NCBI GenBank assembly: GCA_023397475.1
Contig: JAEWUD010000056.1
Span: forward strand, 17,539 to 81,538
DNA from: Bacillota bacterium
GTDB lineage: Bacteria > Bacillota > Clostridia > Saccharofermentanales > Saccharofermentanaceae
Length of the DNA stretch: 64,000 bases
Direction of reading: 5' to 3'
Every line of letters begins with the position of its first letter. Positions within the stretch are counted from its first letter, which is position 1. The notes below the pieces were generated by a model. The model made no database searches. It had not been told where the DNA came from and saw only the letters and a list, made by a program, of their open reading frames with translations. Shown here in pieces: positions 58,080 to 64,000 of this stretch. Made by a program: the position numbers and the translations under genes.

Positions 58080-59876
58080 ATGGATTTTTCGGTAGAGAGT
58101 GAAAGAAACGCGTATCGTCACAGTACATCACATATTATGGCGCAGGCCGTAAAAAGACTTTTCCCGACCGCGAAGCTTGCGATCGGGCCGGCGATCGAGG
58201 ATGGTTTCTATTATGATTTCGACTATGAGGGTACCTTCTCCAAGGACGATTTGGAGAAGATCGAGAACGAGATGCGCAAGATCGCCAAGGAGAGATTGCC
58301 GATCGAGCGGTTTGAGCTTCCGCGTGACGAGGCAAGGGCGTTAATGGACAGCATGGGAGAGATTTATAAGGTCGAATTGATTGACGACCTTCCGGCGGAT
58401 GCCGTGATCTCCTTCTATAAGCAGGGCGAGTTCACCGATCTGTGTGCAGGACCTCATATGGAGAACACGGGAGAACTGAAGGCCTATAAGCTGACACAGG
58501 TCGCCGGCGCCTATTGGCGCGGCAGCGAGAAGAATAAGATGTTGCAGCGTATCTACGGAACGAGCTTTCCCGATAAAGAGCAGCTGAAGGCTTACCTTGA
58601 CCGCATCGAAGAAGCCAAGAAGCGCGACCACAACAAGCTCGGTCGCGAACTTCTCTATTTCACAACCGTCGATTATATCGGACAGGGTTTGCCGATTCTT
58701 CTTCCGAAGGGCGCGAAGGTCATTCAGACACTGGTTCGATTTGTCGAGGATGAGGAGGAGCGCCGCGGATATCTTCTGACCAAGACTCCCTATATGGCCA
58801 AATCGGATCTGTACAAGATCTCCGGTCATTGGTATCACTATCGCGACGGAATGTTCCTTCTGGGAGATCCTGCAGCGACGACGGGAGAAGGCGGTACGAT
58901 CAATGAATCGGAGATCTATGCGCTTCGGCCTATGACCTGCCCGTTCCAATATCAGGCATACCTCTCCGAGAGCAGGAGCTATCGCGATTTGCCCATCCGC
59001 TACGGTGAGACATCGACGCTGTTCCGCAATGAGTCGTCCGGCGAGATGCACGGTCTGATCCGTGTTCGTCAATTCACAATTTCCGAGGGCCACCTGATGT
59101 GCACCCCCGAGCAGTTAACGGAGGAGTTTAAGGCCTGTCTTGATCTTGCGACCTTCATGATGGATGCCATTGGGCTTAGTGAGGATGTCTCCTATCGCTT
59201 CTCCAAGTGGGATCCGAACAACAAGGACAAGTATGTCGGAAGTGCGGAAGAGTGGGAGGCCGTTCAGGACACCATGCGCGGCATTCTTGACGGTCTAGGA
59301 CTGGATTATAAGGAAGCGGTTGGAGAGGCAGCCTTCTATGGGCCCAAACTCGATATTCAGATCAAGAATGTCTGGGGCAAGGAAGATACGCTCGTTACAA
59401 TCCAGATCGACTTCCAGCAGGGCAAGCTTTTCGGGATGGAATATACGGACAGAGACGGAACAAAAAAGAATCCTTACGTCATTCATCGTACATCAATCGG
59501 CTGCTATGAGAGAACTCTCGCGCTCCTGATCGAAAAGTATGCCGGAGCGTTGCCCCTGTGGATGGCTGCGGAGCAGGCAAGAATTCTTCCGATCTCCGAT
59601 AAGCATGTAGATAAAGCGTACGAGATCAAGAAGTATCTTCGTGACGCCGGGCTTCGCGTAGAGGTCGACGATCGCGATGAGAAGATCGGCAAGAAGATCC
59701 GTACCGCGCAGATGGAGAAGATCCAGTACATGCTGGTCATCGGCGACAAGGAGATGGAAGAAGGAACCCTTGCGGTCCGTAGCCGCCATGACGGTGAGCT
59801 GGGAGCCATGCCGATCTGTGATCTGAAGGATCGTCTTCTCGATGAGGTCAAGCGTCGCGTTAAGCACTTCAACTGA
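58080..59876 (+). CDS. thrS: Threonyl-tRNA synthetase lacking the TGS domain
   Basis: A 598-residue class II synthetase. The protein begins at the editing domain (YRHSTSHIMAQAVKRLFPTAKLAIG, CAGPH), so the ~60-residue N-terminal TGS domain of most ThrRS is missing. The catalytic core shows motif 2 (LRPMTCPFQYQ...FRNESSGEMHGLIRVRQFT) with the zinc ligands Cys and His, and motif 3 (HRTSIGCYERTLALLIE). The anticodon-binding domain is at the end. RPMTCPFQYQ replaces the more common RPMNCPGH. ATG 58080 follows GGAGGT by six bases; ATG 58074 is too close. Controlled by the T-box. Confidence 0.95.
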   Translation: MDFSVESERNAYRHSTSHIMAQAVKRLFPTAKLAIGPAIEDGFYYDFDYEGTFSKDDLEKIENEMRKIAKERLPIERFELPRDEARALMDSMGEIYKVELIDDLPADAVISFYKQGEFTDLCAGPHMENTGELKAYKLTQVAGAYWRGSEKNKMLQRIYGTSFPDKEQLKAYLDRIEEAKKRDHNKLGRELLYFTTVDYIGQGLPILLPKGAKVIQTLVRFVEDEEERRGYLLTKTPYMAKSDLYKISGHWYHYRDGMFLLGDPAATTGEGGTINESEIYALRPMTCPFQYQAYLSESRSYRDLPIRYGETSTLFRNESSGEMHGLIRVRQFTISEGHLMCTPEQLTEEFKACLDLATFMMDAIGLSEDVSYRFSKWDPNNKDKYVGSAEEWEAVQDTMRGILDGLGLDYKEAVGEAAFYGPKLDIQIKNVWGKEDTLVTIQIDFQQGKLFGMEYTDRDGTKKNPYVIHRTSIGCYERTLALLIEKYAGALPLWMAAEQARILPISDKHVDKAYEIKKYLRDAGLRVEVDDRDEKIGKKIRTAQMEKIQYMLVIGDKEMEEGTLAVRSRHDGELGAMPICDLKDRLLDEVKRRVKHFN

Positions 59877-59897
59877 TGAATTTCTACGATGAACATG

Positions 59898-59932
59898 GGC
59901 CGCCGGTGTAGCAAATGGCGAAGCCGGCGGCC
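59898..59932 (+). terminator. Hairpin after thrS
   Basis: A perfect 9-bp GC stem (GGCCGCCGG 59898-59906 with CCGGCGGCC 59924-59932), then TTGTCGTT. It is 21 bases after the thrS stop, with a weak T-run. Confidence 0.7.
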
Positions 59933-59995
59933 TTGTCGTTCATGAACCGCAGATTCGGTTTTGAGCTTTGTGCTTTTCTTTTAGAGGAGTGAAGG

Positions 59996-60580
59996 ATGAA
60001 GAAGTCCTTATCGGAAATGAGCCTAGAAGAGTTGTGGCAACTTTTTCCCATCGTGCTGGAGACTCATAAGGTAGAATGGGCTCTATGGTATATGGAAGAA
60101 GAAGCTCTGCTTCGGAGAGTTCTGCCAATGGATCAGATTCGAGGTATCTGCCATATCGGCAGCACTTCAGTCGAAGCGATCTATGCCAAACCGATCATCG
60201 ACATTCTCGTTCTGATGGAAGCAAAGAGCGATAGGCCCGAGATTTGCAACCGTATTGTCGAAGGCGGATACCGCTTCATGTACGAAGAAGGAACACGCAT
60301 CGCATTTAACAAGGGTTACACGGAGGATGGCTTTGCAGAACGGGTATTTCATTTACATCTTCGCGAGGCAGGCGATCTGGATGAACTCTATTTCCGTGAC
60401 TTTTTACGGGAACATCGAGACATAGCCGAAAAATATGAATCGATGAAGAAGGAACTAAGCGTCACGTATCGCTATAACCGGGATGCATACACCGATGCCA
60501 AGACGGAATTCATCCGCAAATATACCGAAATGGCCAAAATCGAGTATCGAGGTCGATATGATGGCTCTTTGAACGGATGA
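59996..60580 (+). CDS. GrpB/UPF0157 family protein
   Basis: A 194-residue GrpB-like protein. HIGSTSVEAIYAKPIIDILVLM matches the family G-S-T-S-V-x-G-L-x-A-K-P-x-x-D motif of the minimal nucleotidyltransferase fold, with Asp residues for metal binding. HLHLREAGDLDELYFRDFLREH is the other conserved block. Members are proposed nucleotidyltransferases of unknown target, sometimes fused to kinases. AGGAG precedes the ATG. It is separated from thrS by a hairpin and appears monocistronic. Confidence 0.85.
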   Translation: MKKSLSEMSLEELWQLFPIVLETHKVEWALWYMEEEALLRRVLPMDQIRGICHIGSTSVEAIYAKPIIDILVLMEAKSDRPEICNRIVEGGYRFMYEEGTRIAFNKGYTEDGFAERVFHLHLREAGDLDELYFRDFLREHRDIAEKYESMKKELSVTYRYNRDAYTDAKTEFIRKYTEMAKIEYRGRYDGSLNG

Positions 60581-60617
60581 CAGTCGAAGAAGGATTACAT
60601 GTATCAAAAAAATCCAG

Positions 60618-60646
60618 TTGACACTGAGAGGAATAAAAAGTAAAAT
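60618..60646 (+). promoter_or_regulatory. Strong promoter of tRNA-Pro
   Basis: A consensus TTGACA (60618-60623), a 17-base spacer and TAAAAT (60641-60646), about 30 bases before the tRNA gene. Confidence 0.85.
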
Positions 60647-60675
60647 CTCTATGGTCGACATTAGAAAACCATTAT

Positions 60676-60751
60676 CGGGGTGTGGCTCAGGTGGTAGAGC
60701 GCTTGCTTCGGGAGCAAGAGGCCGGAAGTTCAAGTCTTCTCACTCCGACCA
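60676..60751 (+). tRNA. tRNA-Pro (anticodon CGG)
   Basis: A cloverleaf of 76 bases with encoded CCA. Acceptor CGGGGTG pairs with CACTCCG (one G-T), discriminator A, then CCA. The anticodon stem CTTGC/GCAAG encloses loop TTCGGGA, giving anticodon CGG (decodes CCG). The T-arm contains GTTCAAGT. A consensus promoter lies upstream and a strong terminator downstream. Confidence 0.95.
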
Positions 60752-60759
60752 GTACGACG

Positions 60760-60793
60760 AACCGCAGATTCGAGACAGAATCTGCGGTTTTTC
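60760..60793 (+). terminator. Terminator of tRNA-Pro
   Basis: A perfect 12-bp stem (AACCGCAGATTC 60760-60771 with 60778-60789) and 6-base loop, followed by TTTTC. Confidence 0.85.
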
Positions 60794-60810
60794 ATTATAT
60801 GGAGGATAAG

Positions 60811-61029
60811 ATGGAGACACTACGATTCGAACGTGGAAGTATTGAATATCTTAAAGAGATGACAGATGTGATTTGTGAATCGAAACTCGGAGAAGAATAT
60901 TTCGCGAAAAGAGAGAAGGCGGAAGCATGTATTCGACAGGGTTTGCTTGAGGATGAAGTTTATGTCGCATTTCTCCCGGATCTTTATAAACCCGGTGTTG
61001 CGGAATGCCTCATGATGAAGGTCCTGTAG
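60811..61029 (+). CDS. Short 72-residue protein, possibly a truncated GNAT N-terminus
   Basis: The frame starts at ATG 60811 with GGAGG five bases upstream, directly after the tRNA terminator. The sequence METLRFERGSIEYLKEMTDVICESKLGEEYF...LEDEVYVAFLPD resembles the first third of GNAT acetyltransferases, which would continue with the acetyl-CoA motif. Here it ends after PGVAECLMMKVL, and no GNAT motif is seen in the other frames before thyA. It may be a degraded gene or a small independent protein. Family assignment is tentative. Confidence 0.45.
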   Translation: METLRFERGSIEYLKEMTDVICESKLGEEYFAKREKAEACIRQGLLEDEVYVAFLPDLYKPGVAECLMMKVL

Positions 61030-61134
61030 CATCTTTTCGCGACGGATCAAGCGATTTTCCTATTGGTTGGGCATCTTATCGCGTCGATTATGATACTATG
61101 ATTTCCAAACGCGCAATTGTCAGGAGGATTAGGA

Positions 61135-61965
61135 ATGAGCAGAGCTGACGAGATTTTTGTCGCAAATTGTCGACAGATACTGGATCATGGATTTTCGACG
61201 GAGAACGAGAAAGTCCGTCCGAAGTGGAATGACGGTACGCCGGCATTCACGTATAAGAGTTTCGGCATTGTTAACCGGTACGACCTCTCGCAAGAGTTCC
61301 CGATTCTGACACAGCGATTTATTAATTATCGGGCAGCAGTCGATGAACTTCTGTGGATCTGGCAGAAGAAGTCTAATAATGTCCATGATCTGGCAAGTCA
61401 TATCTGGGACGCCTGGGCGGATGAATCCGGCTCAATCGGCAAAGCATACGGCTATCAGCTCGGGGTGAAGCATCAATATAAAGAGGGAATGTTTGATCAG
61501 GTTGACCGCGTTCTCTTTGACCTGCGCAACAATCCCTACAGCCGGCGTATCATGACAAATCTCTATGTTCATCAGGACCTTTCTGAGATGAATCTGTATC
61601 CATGTGCGTACTCAATGACCTTCAATGTGACCGGAGACCGTCTGAACGCGATTTTGAACCAGAGATCGCAGGACATGCTGGTCGCCAATGGATGGAATGT
61701 ATGTCAGTACGCTTCACTTGTCCATCTTTTCGCGAGGGCGGCAAATCTTCAGGTCGGGGAACTAGTTCATGTGATCGCCGACGCACACATCTATGACCGG
61801 CATGTGCCGATCGTTGAGGAATTGATTGCTCGACCGATGTTCGATGCACCGGAGTTCTCGCTGCTCGAAAAGGGTGAGGATTTCTATTCTTATACAACGG
61901 ATGATTTCGTGCTCGAGGACTATTCCCATGGTCCCAAGATCAAATCAATTCCCGTCGCTGTATGA
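61135..61965 (+). CDS. thyA: Thymidylate synthase
   Basis: A 276-residue enzyme converting dUMP to dTMP with 5,10-methylene-THF as carbon and hydride donor. The catalytic Cys lies in NLYPCAYSMTFNV; LNQRSQDMLVANGWNVCQYA is the phosphate- and uracil-binding region, and HVIADAHIYDRHVPIVEELI is the conserved C-terminal half. It is slightly divergent from E. coli ThyA in the N-terminus. ATG 61135 follows AGGAGGATTAGG. It precedes folA by 13 bases, the classic pairing in which DHFR regenerates the folate oxidised by ThyA. Confidence 0.94.
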   Translation: MSRADEIFVANCRQILDHGFSTENEKVRPKWNDGTPAFTYKSFGIVNRYDLSQEFPILTQRFINYRAAVDELLWIWQKKSNNVHDLASHIWDAWADESGSIGKAYGYQLGVKHQYKEGMFDQVDRVLFDLRNNPYSRRIMTNLYVHQDLSEMNLYPCAYSMTFNVTGDRLNAILNQRSQDMLVANGWNVCQYASLVHLFARAANLQVGELVHVIADAHIYDRHVPIVEELIARPMFDAPEFSLLEKGEDFYSYTTDDFVLEDYSHGPKIKSIPVAV

Positions 61966-61978
61966 CAGGAGGAGTGAT

Positions 61979-62488
61979 ATGAAAGCAATTGCGGCCGTCG
62001 ATCGGAACTGGGGAATCGGATACCGGGGCGAACTTCTTGTGAGCCTTCCGGAGGACCAGAAAGGAACATTTCGGGCGTATACGCTCGGGGGAACGGTCGT
62101 TTATGGTCGTAAGACGTTGGAAACGTTCCCGGGAATGCGTTTGCTTCCGGGAAGAAGAAATATAATCCTCAGCAGAAATCTCGATTATCGAGTAGAAGGT
62201 GCAACGGTGATGCATGACATTTTCGAAGTGTTGCGCTATGAGAAGAGTCATCCGAAGGAAGCGATCTGGATCATCGGCGGGGAGGATGTGTACCGGCAAT
62301 TCTTACCCTATTGTGAAGAAGCTGTGATCACGCGTATTGATCATACTTTTGTCGCAGATGCGTTTTTGCCGAATCTGGATTATTCGCCGTCGTGGGATGT
62401 TTTCGATGAATCCGACGTCGTCCATACAGATAAGGGATATGATTTCACGGTTTACCGTTATCACAATCAATGTGTCCAAATTCTTTGA
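61979..62488 (+). CDS. folA: Dihydrofolate reductase
   Basis: A 169-residue NADPH-dependent DHFR. MKAIAAVDRNWGIGYRGELLVSLPED is the N-terminal strand, folate pocket and the Leu20-type loop. VVYGRKTLETFPGMRLLPGRRNIILSRN holds the NADPH-binding R-K-T and S-R motifs, and AIWIIGGEDVYRQFLPYC the conserved GGxxxY. The residue at the usual catalytic Asp/Glu position falls in SLPEDQKG (Glu/Asp). AGGAGGAGTGAT precedes ATG 61979. Operon with thyA. Confidence 0.93.
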   Translation: MKAIAAVDRNWGIGYRGELLVSLPEDQKGTFRAYTLGGTVVYGRKTLETFPGMRLLPGRRNIILSRNLDYRVEGATVMHDIFEVLRYEKSHPKEAIWIIGGEDVYRQFLPYCEEAVITRIDHTFVADAFLPNLDYSPSWDVFDESDVVHTDKGYDFTVYRYHNQCVQIL

Positions 62489-62553
62489 GGCAAAGTTGTG
62501 CAATGTGCATAAATTAAGGGACGTTCGCATGTATAATGTGTACAGGAAAAATC

Positions 62554-62582
62554 TTGCGTAATGATAAACCCTATGCTATACT
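62554..62582 (+). promoter_or_regulatory. Promoter of the 84-residue conserved protein
   Basis: TTGCGT (62554-62559), a 17-base spacer and TATACT (62577-62582), 90 bases before the start codon at 62672. Confidence 0.65.
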
Positions 62583-62671
62583 TTGGTTGTAAGAAGAACA
62601 GAACTTACAAGAGATAGAGAAGAAAGAATCGCAGGGCGATTCGTAGTACATTTCCTAAGGAGGTGTGAACA

Positions 62672-62926
62672 ATGAGAACGTTTAGTATGAACAATATCGA
62701 CGTCCAGGCTTTTATGAAGGCTCTTGATTCCTGCAAGGGTGACGTGATGCTCATTACCGAAGAGGATGACCGCTTCAATCTCAAGAGCAAGCTCAGTCAG
62801 ATCGCGGGTATCGTGAATCTGATCGAGGGTGGTAAGCTGGTGAATGCCAGAATCTCTTGCTCAAACCCGGAAGATGAATCCATGCTGTTCAGGATGAATC
62901 TTTTCGGAAATTCGACAGAAGCTTGA
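62672..62926 (+). CDS. Small conserved protein, possible HPr-like fold
   Basis: An 84-residue protein beginning MRTFSMNNIDVQAFMKALDSCKGDVMLITEEDDRFNLKSKLSQI. The alternating strand/helix pattern and the 'NLKSKLSQI' block recall HPr-like small proteins widespread in clostridia, but the phosphorylatable HPr His is absent. I believe related short proteins occur in Lachnospiraceae with uninformative names; function unknown. It has an excellent ribosome site (TAAGGAGGTG), a clear promoter and a strong terminator, so it is probably abundant and monocistronic. Confidence 0.7.
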   Translation: MRTFSMNNIDVQAFMKALDSCKGDVMLITEEDDRFNLKSKLSQIAGIVNLIEGGKLVNARISCSNPEDESMLFRMNLFGNSTEA

Positions 62927-62967
62927 GGATTAACCTCTTGCGTTTTGTCCTTACGAAGCATACAGAG

Positions 62968-62996
62968 CCGTCCGGCTTTCACCGGACGGTTTTTTT
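62968..62996 (+). terminator. Terminator of the 84-residue protein gene
   Basis: An 8-bp GC stem (CCGTCCGG 62968-62975 with 62982-62989), a 6-base loop, then seven T residues. Confidence 0.92.
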
Positions 62997-63083
62997 GTTT
63001 GTAACGGAATGATCTGATCTCAAGAATCTGAGATATGGTATAATCAATATCTGTATACGCTCGCGGAACGAAAGGATGTTCGG

Positions 63084-63881
63084 ATGACGAAGTACCGGTA
63101 CAATGCTCTGGATATCGCCGCTTACCTGAAGTGGACGGGAATGCCTTCCGATCGCGAGAGGGAGCAACTGCGACTCCTCTATGATATGCGTGAACCACTT
63201 CTAGCCCGTCCGATCTCCAAGGATATCGAGTTATTCTACCGGGAAGTTTTCCGACAGATGTATCATCTTTGGGCGAGAGGATTTGAGAATGAATTCTCGG
63301 ATGTGGCCCGGATTGCGGATGAAGGACAGACGGCAATATTTTGTGATCAGGAGTATTTACCGCTTGAATCCTATATGAAGCTTCTCGCTCTTCATCTGAT
63401 TCTTTCGGATCATCTGCCCTATATCCGGATCAATTTTACCGGTTTGCCGCTTCTGACCGGCGTTGAAGGACCATACCACGATTTCGAGCGGAACGTAGCG
63501 CTCTCCGCAAAGGCTCTTTGTTTGTCGATTACCGGCTCCGACGGTAAGGATATCAATCCGGAGGAAGGCTTGCCTGAGGACATTTCCCGAATTCGACTCA
63601 ATGATGAATTCCGTAGAGAGATTTTCGGCGAGAGCCGCTTCCGCAAACCAAACGGCGACAGCTACACAGTACAGCTGCAACTCCTCAAAGACATTTCGCA
63701 ACATGAGAAAGCGGCACAAGACTTACTGAAGGAACAAGCCCGCACCCGATCCCGTCGTTCCGCGGTTACAAGACCTGCGACGGAAGACATTGATCCCCCA
63801 CGGAAGATCGACAGCAAGATCTCGCCGAGTGGTACTTCAAGCGTCGGGGACGCATATGCGGATGAAGATAAGAATATATAA
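63084..63881 (+). CDS. Unrecognised 265-residue cytosolic protein
   Basis: I do not recognise this protein. The N-terminus MTKYRYNALDIAAYLKWTG is followed by helix-rich sequence without signal peptide or membrane segment. Middle blocks such as YLPLESYMKLLALHLILSDHLPYIRINF and FERNVALSAKALCLSI look structured; the last ~65 residues (from EKAAQDLLKEQ) are charged and low-complexity, probably disordered. There is no recognisable enzyme or DNA-binding motif. AAAGGATG lies upstream of the ATG. It ends 17 bases before the activase gene, so they may be cotranscribed. Confidence 0.6.
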   Translation: MTKYRYNALDIAAYLKWTGMPSDREREQLRLLYDMREPLLARPISKDIELFYREVFRQMYHLWARGFENEFSDVARIADEGQTAIFCDQEYLPLESYMKLLALHLILSDHLPYIRINFTGLPLLTGVEGPYHDFERNVALSAKALCLSITGSDGKDINPEEGLPEDISRIRLNDEFRREIFGESRFRKPNGDSYTVQLQLLKDISQHEKAAQDLLKEQARTRSRRSAVTRPATEDIDPPRKIDSKISPSGTSSVGDAYADEDKNI

Positions 63882-63898
63882 AGTAAAGGTGAACCAGA

Positions 63899-64000
63899 AT
63901 GCACACTACCTCACGCGATTTGCGATTAGGCCTTGATATAGGATCTACTACCATCAAGATTGTTCTTCTCGACGATGACAAGATTCTCTTTCAGCAATAC
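63899..64000 (+). CDS. Start of an acyl-CoA dehydratase activase (ASKHA family); 3' end outside window
   Basis: Only the first 34 residues are present. RLGLDIGSTTIKIVLLDDDKILFQQY is the phosphate-1 strand-loop of the acetate/sugar kinase/Hsc70/actin fold, with the G-L-D-I-G-S-T-T form typical of 2-hydroxyacyl-CoA dehydratase activators (Fe-S ATPases) and their large fused homologues in clostridia. Whether it is a short activator or a large fusion cannot be told here. AAAGGTGA precedes the ATG at 63899. Confidence 0.75.
   Translation, partial: MHTTSRDLRLGLDIGSTTIKIVLLDDDKILFQQY

Overview
This window looks like one chromosomal contig of a Gram-positive, clostridia-like Bacillota species of roughly balanced base composition. 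The evidence is consistent AGGAGG-type ribosome binding sites (with some TTG/GTG starts), a threonine T-box leader, an HrcA/CIRCE operator, a CdaA-type c-di-AMP cyclase next to glmM, YtrA-type GntR and BMP/Nup-type purine uptake genes, an acyl-CoA dehydratase activase at the right edge, and surface proteins with PT-rich spacers. No prophage, insertion sequence or CRISPR array is visible. No taxon below this level can be supported from the sequence alone.

Layout. 1-8.8 kb: the C-terminal end of a wall/membrane-anchored surface protein, then metabolic and stress genes (peptidase E-like, two small membrane proteins, catalase, a decayed iron alcohol dehydrogenase, a Gfo/Idh oxidoreductase, an aldo/keto reductase, a GNAT enzyme). 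8.9-11.8 kb: an operon of three uncharacterised zinc-ribbon proteins. 12.1-14.5 kb: an XRE regulator, UppP, a VOC protein and a small membrane-anchored protein. 14.6-17.7 kb: a MarR-controlled C30-type carotenoid operon (crtN-crtM like). 17.7-20.3 kb: an hsp20 gene under CIRCE control, a cupin, and a split permease with a ferredoxin tail facing a Crp/Fnr regulator across a perfect palindrome. 21-23.3 kb: an SDR remnant, a PNPOx-like protein, a DUF3795 protein and a WYL regulator broken by an in-frame TAG. 23.4-29.4 kb: a membrane-anchored GH5 cellulase, an HSL-type hydrolase and an AmmeMemoRadiSam pair.

29.6-39.3 kb: a MATE exporter, a PHP phosphoesterase joined to NagA, a second Crp/Fnr regulator, then a purine salvage/uptake operon (xpt, BMP lipoprotein, ABC ATPase, two permeases). 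39.3-44.1 kb: a diadenylate cyclase fused to a YbbR (CdaR-like) domain, followed by glmM and glmS, linking c-di-AMP signalling to amino-sugar and cell wall precursor supply. 44.1-49.6 kb: PPK2, an autoregulated GntR with a DUF1648 membrane protein, a beta-helix acyltransferase, a HEAT protein and a CapA-like lipoprotein. 49.7-56.9 kb: a purine operon (purE-F-N-H-D, without purC and purM) running into a single reading frame that joins NadD, YqeK and RsfS. 57-64 kb: ComEA, a T-box-controlled thrS without its TGS domain, a GrpB-like protein, tRNA-Pro(CGG), thyA-folA, a small conserved protein, an unknown 265-residue protein and the start of the activase.

The most interesting points are the CdaA-YbbR fusion, the NadD-YqeK-RsfS reading frame with an internal translation start, the three-gene zinc-ribbon operon of unknown role, the AmmeMemoRadiSam pair, and several well-formed operators that can be read directly from the DNA. 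All functional names come from motif recognition by eye; no database search was run.
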